DNA of 64,000 bases from Paenibacillus xylanivorans (GCF_001280595.1 NZ_LITU01000070.1:559515-623514), one strand, 5' to 3'; shown: positions 46,517 to 57,307, counted from the first letter of the stretch. The notes: generated by a model not told the origin, from the letters alone. A program made the numbers and translations.

Positions 46517-47719
46517 ATGTCTATTAAAGGCCGACATCTATTCACATCGGAGTCTGTAACTGAAGGACATCCGGATAAAATTTGCGACCAGATCTCGGAC
46601 GCCGTGTTGGATGCGTTCCTCGCGAATGATCCAAACGCTCGTGTAGCGTGCGAAGTTTCGGTAGCTACAGGCCTTGTGCTTGTCATCGGTGAGATCAGTT
46701 CAGCGTCTGAATACGTGGACATTCCGTCCATCGTTCGTAATACGATTAAGGAAATTGGGTACACTCGTGCTAAGTTCGGTTTCGACTTCAATACATGTGC
46801 AGTCCTGACTTCTCTGAATGAGCAGTCTGCTGACATTGCACAAGGCGTTAACGCAGCTCTGGAGAATCGTGACCCGGAACAAATGGCTCGCGAAACAGAG
46901 AATATTGGTGCTGGAGACCAAGGTCTAATGTTTGGTTTTGCAACCAACGAAACACCTGAACTCATGCCTTTGCCAATTGCATTGTCACACCGTATCGCTC
47001 GCCGTTTGGCTGAAGTGCGTAAAAACGGTACATTGGAATATCTTCGTCCGGATGGTAAAACTCAAGTAACAATTGAATACGACGGTGACAAACCGGTACG
47101 TGTTGATACAATCGTCGTGTCTACTCAGCATGCTGAAGAGACTACACTGGAGCAGATCCAAAAAGACATCAAAGAACATGTAATTCTGCCTGTCGTTCCA
47201 GCTGAATTGCTGGATGAGCAGACTAAATATTTCATCAACCCAACAGGACGTTTCGTTATTGGCGGACCTCAAGGAGATGCAGGCCTGACCGGACGTAAAA
47301 TCATCGTAGATACCTACGGCGGTTATGCACGTCACGGCGGTGGCGCATTCTCCGGTAAAGATCCAACAAAAGTAGACCGTTCCGCAGCTTATGCAGCTCG
47401 TTATGTAGCGAAAAACCTTATTGCTGCAGGTCTTGCCGACAAAGTGGAAATCCAGCTCGCTTATGCGATTGGTGTAGCCAACCCGGTATCGATCAACGTA
47501 GATACATACGGAACAGGCAAAGTCAGTGAAGAGAAATTGGTTGAGCTTGTGCGTAATAACTTTGATCTTCGTCCGGCTGGTATCATCCGTATGCTGGATC
47601 TGCGTCGCCCAATTTACAAACAAACGGCTGCTTACGGTCACTTCGGCCGTACAGACCTGGATGTACCTTGGGAACAAGTGGACAAAGCAGACATTTTGAA
47701 AGAGCAAGCAGGTCTGTAA
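46517..47719 (+). CDS. metK: S-adenosylmethionine synthetase
   Basis: Makes AdoMet from methionine and ATP. Exactly 400 residues from ATG 46517, which follows GGGAGGTTG. Motifs: [25 protein letters not shown], the [10 protein letters not shown] hexapeptide region, and the [19 protein letters not shown] phosphate-binding block. The frame is open 16 codons upstream but without a ribosome site. Confidence 0.98.
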   Translation: MSIKGRHLFTSESVTEGHPDKICDQISDAVLDAFLANDPNARVACEVSVATGLVLVIGEISSASEYVDIPSIVRNTIKEIGYTRAKFGFDFNTCAVLTSLNEQSADIAQGVNAALENRDPEQMARETENIGAGDQGLMFGFATNETPELMPLPIALSHRIARRLAEVRKNGTLEYLRPDGKTQVTIEYDGDKPVRVDTIVVSTQHAEETTLEQIQKDIKEHVILPVVPAELLDEQTKYFINPTGRFVIGGPQGDAGLTGRKIIVDTYGGYARHGGGAFSGKDPTKVDRSAAYAARYVAKNLIAAGLADKVEIQLAYAIGVANPVSINVDTYGTGKVSEEKLVELVRNNFDLRPAGIIRMLDLRRPIYKQTAAYGHFGRTDLDVPWEQVDKADILKEQAGL

Positions 47720-47742
47720 TTCAAAATGGTGAAATTAATAAG

Positions 47743-47778
47743 AGCCTTGATCCCTTAAAAGGGATTAAGGCTTTTTTT
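47743..47778 (+). terminator. Terminator after metK
   Basis: AGCCTTGATCCC / GGGATTAAGGCT stem with a 6-base loop, followed by seven T. Confidence 0.92.
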
Positions 47779-47925
47779 GTGCTTAGCTGACCATTACGAT
47801 TAAATGTTTTTTTGTTACGTTATTTTCCATATTACTAAAGGAAAGCGCTCCTAAACCCGATATACACAATGAGGTCTACATAATAGAATTAGGGACATTT
47901 GATACGGATGAGGGGGAAGAAAAAG

Positions 47926-50900
47926 GTGAGCATATCAAGATTGGCTCGTAAAAGCATGATCGTCTTATTGGTTTCACTATTGGCAGTCCAAGGCAGTTTT
48001 GGATTCCCGAATGCGGAAAATAAGGCATATGCAGCAGAAGATCCGCGTTGGGATGAGATATTTATTGAATCAACCATTCCAGCAGTTGATGCTAAGGAAG
48101 TAGACGGTAAGGAGCCGCTGGTTATACATTTTAAGGAAGCGGTTAGAAAAACAGAGTATGATGCAAAGGTGTATATCAAACGTTATCAAGATGATGAATA
48201 TGAAGAAAGCATTGTTCTTAATAGTGAAAATGTTCTAATCGGTGACCCTTCTGCTGATCCAGCGATCCCTGCAAGCAGTACGGGAACTGGCACTGAGGTA
48301 ACCATTAATCACAAAGATTTACCCGGGGGTACATATTATGTGCAGTATACTTCAGGAGCTTTCGTCACTGTAGCGAATAACATAGGAATAGGCACTCCAT
48401 CTGTGAAGCTATGGAAGTTTACCACGAAGGGAATAGGTACGGCGAAAGCAACAGCGTTTTCTCCGACGAAAGGGGCTAATTCAGTTCCTCTTGCATCAAA
48501 TATTCAACTGACATACAGTGAACCGATTAAAGCTGGAGCAGGTGAAATTCAGATCATGCAGGGTAACACCTTGTTTGAGAAATTCAATGTCAAGGACTCC
48601 AACCGGATTCGTATAAGTGATAGTTCCATTACAATTACGCCGTCCAAAACCTTCGAGAACAAGGCTACATACTCGGTCATTGTTCCAGAAGGTGCATTAC
48701 GAGACCTTAAACAAGGCAATGACGTATCGGCCATCCAACAAGGGGAATGGACTTTTACGGCATTCCAATCCGATCCGGCTGCGTTGACTGTAGCGACTTT
48801 ATCCCCTGCCAACGGAGCAAGTAACGTTGCTTTAACTGGCGATTTACTTGTAACGTTCAACAAGGACTTGGATCAGAGCTTTATTGGACGGATTACGCTG
48901 AAGAATGCTAATGGTTCAATTATAGCGACTACTCCTTCATTTATCAGTTCTAACAAAAGGCAGCTGCGCATAACCCCAAACACCAGTTTGGCTAGCAATA
49001 CGAGCTATACTGTAGATATCGCAGGCGGGGCTTTGCAGGATACGACAGGGAACTTGTTCGTTGGTCTGAATGGCGCAACGTCATGGACATTCCGGACGCT
49101 CAGCCCGGATACAAAGGCTCCTGTACTTAAGACAGCGAAGATGCACAGTAATAACACCATTCGTCTAACGTACGATGAATGGTTGTATAGCACTAATTCA
49201 CTCAGTAGCAGTTATACAGTCACCGTAAATGGAGAGAATCGGAACGTTAGTTCCACCTATATTTCAGGTGATAGTGTATATGTTGTATTGGATACTGGTG
49301 TAGCGGTAGGACAGGTCGTGCGGATTGCTTATGCGCCTGGTACAACAGGTAACCGCCTTACAGATCAGTCTTTGAATGCTGCAGCTGCTTTTGGTGCACG
49401 AGATGTGGAGAACAGTTTGGACTCCGTCATGTCCAAGCCGCGAGAAGGTAGTGTATATTACAGTACAATTACGTTGTATTACCCTGAGACGGTATACATT
49501 ACCTCAAGTGATGCAGTGAGACAATTCAGCGTAACTGCCGATCAGTCAGCTGTAGGCATTAATAGCATATCGGTCAATAATAGTTCCGTTGTGACATTGA
49601 ATCTCAGTCGGTCTATTACGGATGGTGAAGTTGTTCGTGTTGCGTACACGCCAGGTTCATGGCCTGTAAAAGATACTCGTGGACAGGCTCTTGCTGGATT
49701 CAGCGGCTTCTATGTCCGAAATACGATTGATACCAAACCGCCTGAGTTCAAGAGCGCCGAGGTCAGTGGGAATAAATTATGGATTCGATACAATGAACCA
49801 CTGAAAACGACGAATAAGCCGCTCAATAGCCAATATTCTGTTCTTGTGGATGGCAAGCCAATCTACGTAACGGATTCCATGATTGAAGATGATCTGGTAA
49901 CGTTGACACTGGCATCGGCCGTGAAGGATACACAAAATATATCTTTATCGTATGTACCTGGAGCCCTACGATTAACGGATCTGAATAGTAACCCTGCGGG
50001 CTATCTCAATCTGACTCCAGTAACGTACACCTACGGAAATGGTAAAATTCTGTCGGCCACGCTCCAAGGAGACACCGTTCAGATAAACTTCCGTGATGCA
50101 ATTCAGTCTCAGACGGCATTAACGGTAGCTCAGTTCAGTGTGGTGCTTGGCAATTCATCCACAACTGTATTGTCTGCTTCTGCTTCTGGATCTGTGGTGA
50201 CGCTGAAATTAGATATTTCATCATCTACTACAGCTAGCCAGACAGGAACCGTTAGTTATGTGCCTGGTGCAGTCCCATTAAGGGACTCGTCGAGTGTTAC
50301 TATAGCGGCATTTGGGCCTCTTACGTTGCAACAGACGAGCAATAGTTTGAGTGGTAGTAGTGGTCAAACGGGGGCGCGTCCTGCCTGGGTGGAGGAATTA
50401 GATTCTTCGAGCTATGGTCAGTCTTTACTTGTGATGAACAACAATACTGCTTCTGCCGTATCTGCGGTGTCACGTAATAATCGTTCGACTCGTCAATTTA
50501 ATGTGGATGCGAACAAGTTAATCCAGACTTTTGAATATGCTTCAACCGTAGGGAAAATGAATCAGCCTGTTGTGATTGAGATTCCAGATAGCGAATCCTC
50601 TGCATATGTTGGGTTCCCATTGAATGCACTTATTCAGATTGCGGCAAGTCATCGAACGGGTACAATCGGTGTAAAATATGGGGATCGGCTCTGGACTGTA
50701 CCGCTGTCTAATCTGAATTTAGCAGCTATGAGCCAGAACATAGGAGCGCCAATCAATACAAGTACAACGACAGGAGCTACAACCCCATCCTTGTACGTTC
50801 AGTTAGAGACGGTACCTGTATCTTCATCAGGTTCAATAGAAGGTTTGATTGCGGGCGCAGGGGCGCAGAAGCTTGGCAATTATACGGATGTATACTTGTT

Positions 50901-51687
50901 TGCTAGTAATGGAAATGCCGATCAACGTGTGGAGCAGAATATCAAAAGCCAGTTGGCTATGCAATTGTCTGCAAATACGCCTAGATTAACATCCGGATTT
51001 ACGTATATTGATCCGGTGACGTTTATGTTATCCAATGTGCCTAGTTCGTTTAAAAATACGCCAGGAGGTGTGGTTGTACAAGGACTACTGAACGGTAATC
51101 AATCGGTCATTCCGGTTAATCACATCGTTAGTTATCCGGATACGGCATCACACTGGGCAAATACAGTAATTAATGAGCTTTCTGCAAAATGGATTATTAA
51201 TACGCCTAACGGTTCATACTATCGACCGAATGATAATATTTCACGGGCAGAATTCGCTGAATTGGTTGCCAGAGGTCTCGGGTTAAGCGGAGAACCAACG
51301 GCTTCAAGCCGTTTCCGGGATGTTCGTAGTGGCAGTATGACAAGTGCATATATTGGTGCTGCAGCCGAAGCGGGGATCATTACGGGAAATACCGATGGAA
51401 CCTTCAAGCCGGATCGCCCAATCACGCGAGAGCAGATGGCGATTATGATGGTTCGTGCCTTGAATTATGGAGGTCAGCCAACTGCATTGAATTCTTCAGC
51501 TGCATCAACATTAGCTAAGTTTAAGGATAATAAAAAGATCCAATCCAAGGATTCTGTCGCCAAAGCGGTGCAGGAAGGCATTATTCAGGGAATGACGTCA
51601 AAGACTTTTGAACCTCAGGGGAATGCATCTCGTGCACAAGCAGCGGTAATGTTGAAACGTGTTCTGGATAAGTTAGGATATTTGTAA
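47926..51687 (+). CDS. Large SLH-domain surface protein with Ig-like and SwmB-like repeats
   Basis: 1253 residues. Signal peptide with core SMIVLLVSLLAVQGSFGF and a likely cut at AYAAE. The N-terminal half has Big_5-like modules (PTKGANSVPLASNIQLTYSE, PANGASNVALTGDLLVTFNK) followed by several SwmB-like repeats, each with a strand pattern ending VRIAYAPG, VRVAYTPG, ISLSYVPG or TVSYVPG. Three SLH domains end the protein, with ISRAEFAELVARGLG, ITREQMAIMMVRALN and ASRAQAAVMLKRVL. GTG 47926 is eight bases after GAGGGGGA; ATG 47908 and TTG 47899 are alternatives. Likely an adhesin or accessory lattice protein. Confidence 0.88.
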   Translation: MSISRLARKSMIVLLVSLLAVQGSFGFPNAENKAYAAEDPRWDEIFIESTIPAVDAKEVDGKEPLVIHFKEAVRKTEYDAKVYIKRYQDDEYEESIVLNSENVLIGDPSADPAIPASSTGTGTEVTINHKDLPGGTYYVQYTSGAFVTVANNIGIGTPSVKLWKFTTKGIGTAKATAFSPTKGANSVPLASNIQLTYSEPIKAGAGEIQIMQGNTLFEKFNVKDSNRIRISDSSITITPSKTFENKATYSVIVPEGALRDLKQGNDVSAIQQGEWTFTAFQSDPAALTVATLSPANGASNVALTGDLLVTFNKDLDQSFIGRITLKNANGSIIATTPSFISSNKRQLRITPNTSLASNTSYTVDIAGGALQDTTGNLFVGLNGATSWTFRTLSPDTKAPVLKTAKMHSNNTIRLTYDEWLYSTNSLSSSYTVTVNGENRNVSSTYISGDSVYVVLDTGVAVGQVVRIAYAPGTTGNRLTDQSLNAAAAFGARDVENSLDSVMSKPREGSVYYSTITLYYPETVYITSSDAVRQFSVTADQSAVGINSISVNNSSVVTLNLSRSITDGEVVRVAYTPGSWPVKDTRGQALAGFSGFYVRNTIDTKPPEFKSAEVSGNKLWIRYNEPLKTTNKPLNSQYSVLVDGKPIYVTDSMIEDDLVTLTLASAVKDTQNISLSYVPGALRLTDLNSNPAGYLNLTPVTYTYGNGKILSATLQGDTVQINFRDAIQSQTALTVAQFSVVLGNSSTTVLSASASGSVVTLKLDISSSTTASQTGTVSYVPGAVPLRDSSSVTIAAFGPLTLQQTSNSLSGSSGQTGARPAWVEELDSSSYGQSLLVMNNNTASAVSAVSRNNRSTRQFNVDANKLIQTFEYASTVGKMNQPVVIEIPDSESSAYVGFPLNALIQIAASHRTGTIGVKYGDRLWTVPLSNLNLAAMSQNIGAPINTSTTTGATTPSLYVQLETVPVSSSGSIEGLIAGAGAQKLGNYTDVYLFASNGNADQRVEQNIKSQLAMQLSANTPRLTSGFTYIDPVTFMLSNVPSSFKNTPGGVVVQGLLNGNQSVIPVNHIVSYPDTASHWANTVINELSAKWIINTPNGSYYRPNDNISRAEFAELVARGLGLSGEPTASSRFRDVRSGSMTSAYIGAAAEAGIITGNTDGTFKPDRPITREQMAIMMVRALNYGGQPTALNSSAASTLAKFKDNKKIQSKDSVAKAVQEGIIQGMTSKTFEPQGNASRAQAAVMLKRVLDKLGYL

Positions 51688-51919
51688 AAACGAGATAAAT
51701 ATATCATTCATTTTATTCAGGAATGGTCAAGATAACGATATGTAACAAGGCTGGAACATTTCAAGAAAGTTCATTTCTTGAGGTGTTCCTTTTTAATTTA
51801 GAAAGAGGAAAATGTTTACATTATTGTAGTTAGAGTGGTACGCTAGTCAATAGTGAGAAAATATATATGTGAAATTACACAGTGTTGGCATACGGAACGG
51901 ATAGGGAGGTAAGGATACG

Positions 51920-52312
51920 ATGAAAATAAAGAAATCTCTGATAGCTATATTAACTATAATGGCTGTAGTAGTAAGTATTTCGGGGGCTGTTTATATCGAC
52001 GCTGCTAATTCTGCACAGAATGAAGATGGGGAGGAGAGAAGTGAAACCTCCTATCCAGTAAATCAGGCAGGACAGACGTATGGAAAATTCGGAGATTATG
52101 GCAATGAGTTTGTAGGTCCGGACTTAGTACGGGCTGAAGCCACTAATGGGGCTATTGGTTATGTTTTGGAGTCTGATTTACAGGGTCCAGATCACAAAAC
52201 CCCTGAAGAAGCGTTGCAATGGCAGAGCCAGCAGAAGCCGGATCAAAGCATACCCGTGTACGAGAAAGATGGAACAACAATTATCGTCGGTGAAATTATC
52301 ATGTCGAGATAG
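51920..52312 (+). CDS. Small secreted protein, function unknown
   Basis: 130 residues with a signal peptide (MKIKKSLIAILTIMAVVVS-type) and a short globular part: YPVNQAGQTYGKFGD, GPDLVRAEATNGAIGYVLE, KTPEEALQWQ and IPVYEKDGTTIIVGEI. This pattern occurs in many Bacillus and Paenibacillus secreted proteins of unknown role. GGGAGGTAAGG precedes ATG 51920. It lies alone between two large surface-protein genes. Confidence 0.72.
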   Translation: MKIKKSLIAILTIMAVVVSISGAVYIDAANSAQNEDGEERSETSYPVNQAGQTYGKFGDYGNEFVGPDLVRAEATNGAIGYVLESDLQGPDHKTPEEALQWQSQQKPDQSIPVYEKDGTTIIVGEIIMSR

Positions 52313-52648
52313 TCAGGGGAATAATAGCATCATATCAGATGGAGTTACATGTAAGAGTTGATTGGGTTCCGGCAATGGTTTCAAAAGTTAAATCTAAGCC
52401 AAGTAGACTTCTGTTGTGCTGAACTAGGCATAGCAGAAGTCTATTTGCCCTATACGTTGTTCGTATAACATAATCATAAGATGTCGCGTAACCCAATAAA
52501 TACCTGAATTCAGGCTCGGGGCGTAACTTTTTCCACAAAAAGTAGTCTATTAATAGAAGAGTATACTAGAAATCTCGCTATCTGCTGCCATGTGGTAGAG
52601 ATCGTGATATCTAAGATTGATATACAAGATGGGAGAGACGTTTCAAAC
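52313..52648. other. Intergenic region before the phosphodiester-glycosidase gene
   Basis: Contains one hairpin, TAGACTTCTG (52404-52413) against CAGAAGTCTA (52434-52443), followed by only TTT. It may be a weak terminator of the 130-residue gene. No gene is visible, and no clear promoter could be assigned. Confidence 0.4.
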
Positions 52649-55372
52649 ATGCTGGGGAAACAAGGGAAACGGCTGAACGACGTTAAGGGTAGCAAGGCGA
52701 AGAAATGGGCGATTGTGACGCTGGCAGGCGTGATCTGGATTGCACCGGTTCTGGGAGCGGGACAACAGGTGTGGTCCGGAAGTTCATGGCAGTCAGTAGC
52801 CGCTGCGGCATCTACAACGACAAGCAAACTGAGTGAAGAAATTCTGACTTCGGGTGCGAAGTTGATGAAATACAGTTATACAACGACACGTTCCGGCTCG
52901 AAAGTGAACGTATTGGCGGACGTCATTCAAGTGGATTTGCAGAATCCCTATGTGAAGCTGGACGTCATGACAGGCAAGGGCGGCAATCTGAACAGTAAAC
53001 AAAGCACGGGTGGCATGGCCAAGGAAAATGGTGCAGTAGCCGCCGTGAACGGCGATTATTTCAATGTATCCGGAGAGCTTGCCCCAATCGGTGGACAGGT
53101 CTCGGATGGGGTCCTCGTATCTACTCCATCGGAATTGTCAGGCATGTATGCCCTCACCGTAACCAAAGACGGCAAGCCGATGATTGATGAATATTCATTC
53201 GATGGCACTGTGAAGGCGGATGATGGTTCAACGTTTGCTTTGCGTGGGATAAATAAAGAGGACTACACAGTCGAATCAAGCTCGGTGAAATACAGCCACG
53301 CCAATTCGATGTATATTTATACACCGGCTTGGACGTCCACGAAGCGGCCTAATGATCCTTCCACAACACCAACCGAGGTACTTGTGCAGAACGGTGTGAT
53401 CACCCAAATTTCGGATAAAAAGGCCTTAAACATGACGGTGCCTGCAGATGGGTATATTTTGCGTGCGCATGGAACGGCAGCGACATGGATTATGACTCAC
53501 CTGGCGGTTGGGCAGACGCTGAATGCGGATTACAAGCTAAAAGCCAAAACAACCGGGGAAACCGTTGATCCGAGCAACCTGCAGATGATGATCGGAGGTC
53601 ATACCATTCTGGTAAATGGTGGCAAGGCGGCTACTTTCTCCCGCGATATTGTTGCTTCCGGCATTGGTGGCATTCGTGCGAGAACAGCGGTCGGCTACTC
53701 TCAGGACGGTCGGTATGTCTACATTATTGCAGCGGAGAAAAACAGTAACAGCAGCGGCTTGTCGCTGACTGAACTGCAATCCTTCATGACCAGCATTGGT
53801 GTATGGAAAGGCATGAATCTGGACGGAGGCGGCTCCACAACGATGGTAACTCGTCCGCTTGGCGAGGAGACAGCAGGGCTTACGTTCAACACGGAGTACG
53901 GTACAGAGCAGCGTCAGGTCGTAAACACGCTGGGCGTGTTCTCTACGGCTCCGGAAGGTAAGCTGAAGGGCTTTGCCGTGAGTGGCAGCCAAACGTTGCT
54001 GGTAGGGCAAGAGGGCAAGTATACAGCTAAAGGATACGACACCTACTACAACCCGATTGCGACAGGCGATATCAAGATGACATGGAAGTCGAGCAACAAC
54101 GGCATCGTAAGTGTGAGCAATGGAACGATCAAAGGTTTGAAACCAGGTACAGCGACGCTGACTGCAACAAGCAATGGTGCTTCATCTTCCATTAAAGTTA
54201 CCGTGCTGGGCGGCAGTGAACTGGCTTCACTGACAGCAGGGTCTGGCTTGGGATCGCTGCAAGCGGGAACAACGATTTCCATTCCAGTGACGGCGAAGAC
54301 CAAAGACGGACAAAGTGTGACGGTTCCGGCGGATTCGCTGACTTGGGAGTTTATTGGATTCAAAGGTAAAGTGTCTGCAGACCAATTAACCGTATCCTCC
54401 GTAAATGCTGGCGCTCAAGTTGGCTATGCGATCGGTCGTTATGACGGCTACAGCACGGTGGTTGTGCTCTCTGCTGCGGCAAGTGAAACGATATGGGAGA
54501 ACTTCGAGAATGTAAGCTACCCAATCAACTTCACGACCAACGCATCAGGTGTAACTGGATCGGCTTCCGTGACAGCAGGAACAGGTGAGAAAGCGGGCTC
54601 CAAGGTGTTGCAGCTAAGCTATGACATGACTGCGGGAATAGGTAAAATGTATGCTTATGCCCAACTGAACGGTTCCACTGGCAAAGAGGTATCTGCAACA
54701 GCGACATCGATGTCGATGGATGTTATGGGAGATAAGAGCTTGAACTGGCTACGTGCTGAATTTACTGATGCCAGTGGCAAAACGGTATATGCCGACCTCG
54801 CTAAAGCAATTGATTGGGACGGTTGGAAAAAGCTGAACGTGGACCTGAATGGGCTGAACATTGCTTATCCGGCGAAGCTGAAACGGATTTATGTGGTGAA
54901 TGTGGAAGAAGGTCAGGATGAGCGTGCGAAGGCAGGCACGGTTGCTTTTGACAACATTGCTTTCACCATGCCATCCAAATCCAGTGAAGTGGGCTTGCCT
55001 ACAGGAACTGCTTCGTTGGTGCTTGGACAGAAATCCATGACGGTGAACGGAACGAAAAAGGCAATCGACGCCGCACCTGTACTGAAAAATGGAACAACTT
55101 ATGTTCCAATCAAGCATGTATTGGATGCTTTTGGCGGACAGGCGAGCTGGGATAGCAAAAATCAACGGATTACTGTCGTGCGTGGTGGCAAGCTGATTGA
55201 TTTGGTTGTAGGTCAGAAAGAATTTATTATCAATGGTATAAGACAAAGCGCAACAGTCGCACCTTACGTATCTGGTGGTAGGACTTTAGTCCCTCTTAGA
55301 CTCGTTTCGGAGCAGCTTGGACTGACTGTAAAATGGGAACAGAACACGAAGACCGTTACCATCTCATCGTGA
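52649..55372 (+). CDS. Phosphodiester glycosidase (NAGPA) protein with BIG2 and copper-amine-oxidase-N domains
   Basis: 907 residues. N-terminal signal or anchor (KWAIVTLAGVIWIAPVLGAG), then an exopolysaccharide phosphodiester glycosidase domain (about residues 85-425) with AAVNGDYFNV, GIRARTAVGYSQDG and the MNLDGGGSTTMV signature, a BIG2 Ig-like module (about 440-530), a beta-rich region resembling a carbohydrate-binding domain (about 605-775), and two C-terminal copper amine oxidase N-like modules (from about 790). It probably acts on cell-wall or extracellular glycans carrying phosphodiester-linked sugars (inference). ATG 52649; a frame extension to GTG 52592 has no ribosome site. Confidence 0.85.
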   Translation: MLGKQGKRLNDVKGSKAKKWAIVTLAGVIWIAPVLGAGQQVWSGSSWQSVAAAASTTTSKLSEEILTSGAKLMKYSYTTTRSGSKVNVLADVIQVDLQNPYVKLDVMTGKGGNLNSKQSTGGMAKENGAVAAVNGDYFNVSGELAPIGGQVSDGVLVSTPSELSGMYALTVTKDGKPMIDEYSFDGTVKADDGSTFALRGINKEDYTVESSSVKYSHANSMYIYTPAWTSTKRPNDPSTTPTEVLVQNGVITQISDKKALNMTVPADGYILRAHGTAATWIMTHLAVGQTLNADYKLKAKTTGETVDPSNLQMMIGGHTILVNGGKAATFSRDIVASGIGGIRARTAVGYSQDGRYVYIIAAEKNSNSSGLSLTELQSFMTSIGVWKGMNLDGGGSTTMVTRPLGEETAGLTFNTEYGTEQRQVVNTLGVFSTAPEGKLKGFAVSGSQTLLVGQEGKYTAKGYDTYYNPIATGDIKMTWKSSNNGIVSVSNGTIKGLKPGTATLTATSNGASSSIKVTVLGGSELASLTAGSGLGSLQAGTTISIPVTAKTKDGQSVTVPADSLTWEFIGFKGKVSADQLTVSSVNAGAQVGYAIGRYDGYSTVVVLSAAASETIWENFENVSYPINFTTNASGVTGSASVTAGTGEKAGSKVLQLSYDMTAGIGKMYAYAQLNGSTGKEVSATATSMSMDVMGDKSLNWLRAEFTDASGKTVYADLAKAIDWDGWKKLNVDLNGLNIAYPAKLKRIYVVNVEEGQDERAKAGTVAFDNIAFTMPSKSSEVGLPTGTASLVLGQKSMTVNGTKKAIDAAPVLKNGTTYVPIKHVLDAFGGQASWDSKNQRITVVRGGKLIDLVVGQKEFIINGIRQSATVAPYVSGGRTLVPLRLVSEQLGLTVKWEQNTKTVTISS

Positions 55373-55383
55373 TATGGTATGAT
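55356..55383 (+). promoter_or_regulatory. Promoter for degS-degU
   Basis: TTACCA, a 16-base spacer and an extended -10, TGGTATGAT. It begins inside the last codons of the preceding gene. Confidence 0.5.
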
Positions 55384-55419
55384 ATATACCGGAAACGATA
55401 GAAATGGAGTCGAACAAAC

Positions 55420-56580
55420 GTGGATTTACAAGCCGATGCCATAGACCGCGTCATAAAAAACGCCATACAAGTCATGGAAAACAGTAAATATCAAATGTTT
55501 GAGATTATGGACTCGACTCGGAATGAGCTGAAAACGCTGAACGAGGAGTTGAAGTCGGTTCTGAAGGAGACGGCGGAAACGATCGAGAAAGTAGATCAAT
55601 TGGAGCTGAACTACCGCCGCTCCCGGATCCGGCTAACCGAGGTTAGCCGTGATTTCGTCCGTTATTCCGAGCATGATATCAAGCAGGCGTATGAGAAAGC
55701 GACGCAGTTACAGCTGGATCTGATGATTTACCGTGAGAAGGAAATGTACCTGAAAGCCCGTCGGGATGATCTGCAGAAGCGTGCCAAAAATGTGGAAGCC
55801 TCGGTAGAACGCGCTGAGACGATCGGTTCCCAGATGGGGGTTGTACTGGAGTATCTGTCGGGTGAGCTGGGTCAAGTGACCCGCATCATTGAATCCGCCA
55901 AAAATCGACAAATGATTGGTTTGAAAATAATTTTGGCCCAGGAAGAAGAGCGGAAGCGCATTGCCCGAGAGATCCATGACGGACCTGCGCAGATGCTCGC
56001 AAATCTAGTGCTTAGGACGGAAATTGTAGAAAGAATGCTCATAAAGCAGGATTTTAAGATGGTCCAGGCCGAAATAGTAGATTTGAAAGGCCAGGTTCGT
56101 TCGAGTCTTGGAGAAATGAGAAAAGTTATTTTCAATTTGCGTCCTATGGCACTGGATGACCTGGGATTGATTCCGACGCTTCGGAAGTACGTGCAGGATT
56201 TTGAAGAAAAAACAAAAATCCGCTCGCTTTTTGAAACGAGAGGCAAGGAACACCGTTTGTCTTCGGCAATGGAGGCTGCGATCTACCGCCTCGTGCAGGA
56301 AGGTCTGTCCAATGCTGCAAAGCATGCTTATCCCACTTATGTTGTAGTGGAAATTACATACCAGGCTCAGCTCGTCAAGATTGTCGTGCAGGACAATGGG
56401 CTTGGGTTCAAACCGGAGCTTCTTGCGAAGAAGAGCAAGGATCATACCCACTTCGGTCTGATTGGGATGAGAGAGCGGGTTGAACTGTTAGAAGGAAGAA
56501 TAGAGATCGAATCCGCGGAAAATCAAGGAACCAAAATAGTGATTCATATCCCGACAAACGTGGATAAGGGAAAGGAGTAG
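55420..56580 (+). CDS. degS: Sensor histidine kinase DegS (GTG start)
   Basis: Cytoplasmic two-component kinase controlling exoenzymes, motility and competence through DegU. The 386 residues have no membrane helix: an N-terminal coiled-coil sensor (residues 1-170), the HisKA_3 block with the phospho-acceptor His in REIHDGPAQMLANL near residue 185, and an HATPase domain with EGLSNAAKHA and DNGLGF. Length equals B. subtilis DegS. GTG 55420 follows a modest TGGAG site and gives the conserved N terminus. degU follows after 4 bases. Confidence 0.95.
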   Translation: MDLQADAIDRVIKNAIQVMENSKYQMFEIMDSTRNELKTLNEELKSVLKETAETIEKVDQLELNYRRSRIRLTEVSRDFVRYSEHDIKQAYEKATQLQLDLMIYREKEMYLKARRDDLQKRAKNVEASVERAETIGSQMGVVLEYLSGELGQVTRIIESAKNRQMIGLKIILAQEEERKRIAREIHDGPAQMLANLVLRTEIVERMLIKQDFKMVQAEIVDLKGQVRSSLGEMRKVIFNLRPMALDDLGLIPTLRKYVQDFEEKTKIRSLFETRGKEHRLSSAMEAAIYRLVQEGLSNAAKHAYPTYVVVEITYQAQLVKIVVQDNGLGFKPELLAKKSKDHTHFGLIGMRERVELLEGRIEIESAENQGTKIVIHIPTNVDKGKE

Positions 56581-56584
56581 CAGG

Positions 56585-57307
56585 ATGGAAAACCGTGATA
56601 CTGGTAAGGCATCAATTAAAGTTCTTTTGGCTGATGATCATCAGCTGTTCCGTGAAGGTTTGAAACGCATTTTAAATATGGAGGACGACATTGAGGTCAT
56701 CGGCGAATGCGGCGATGGGATTCAGGTGCTCGAATTCTGTAATCAGGATAAACCGGATATCGTATTGATGGATATCAACATGCCTGTGGAGAACGGGGTT
56801 GAAGCGACGGAGAAATTGCGTGAGCTGTTCCCAGATGTCAAAGTCATTATCTTGTCTATTCATGATGATGAGAGCTATGTGTTCGAGACGCTGCGTAAAG
56901 GCGCTAATGGATACCTGCTGAAAGATATGGAGGCCGAGTCACTGATTAACGCGATTCGTTCCGTTCATGAAGGGCACGCATTTATCCACCCTAAAGTAAC
57001 GGGCAAACTGATCATGCAGTTACGTCGTATGACGTATCTTAATGAGACAGGGGCAATGAGCGAGGGAGCTTCGAAGGAAGCAGGCGTTAAGTTTGTCGCT
57101 GGCGACAATAATCCGCTTACTCGTCGTGAGGCTGAAGTTTTGCGTCTGATGGCTGAAGGTAAGAGCAATAAAATGATTGGTGAGTTCCTGTTCATCAGTG
57201 AAAAAACGGTAAAAAACCATGTCAGCAGTATTCTGCAGAAGATGGAAGTGGACGATCGTACACAAGCGGTTATCAACTCGATCAAATATGGTTGGGTTAC
57301 CCTCTAA
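56585..57307 (+). CDS. degU: Response regulator DegU
   Basis: NarL-type regulator, 240 residues. Receiver domain with LLADDHQLFREGL, the phosphorylated Asp in IVLMDINMP near residue 63, and the Lys in GYLLKDM. The C-terminal LuxR-type helix-turn-helix contains NPLTRREAEVLRLMAEGKSNKMIGEFLFISEKTVKNHVSSIL. It partners with DegS directly upstream. In B. subtilis degU is followed by degV and comF; here other genes intervene. Confidence 0.96.
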   Translation: MENRDTGKASIKVLLADDHQLFREGLKRILNMEDDIEVIGECGDGIQVLEFCNQDKPDIVLMDINMPVENGVEATEKLRELFPDVKVIILSIHDDESYVFETLRKGANGYLLKDMEAESLINAIRSVHEGHAFIHPKVTGKLIMQLRRMTYLNETGAMSEGASKEAGVKFVAGDNNPLTRREAEVLRLMAEGKSNKMIGEFLFISEKTVKNHVSSILQKMEVDDRTQAVINSIKYGWVTL

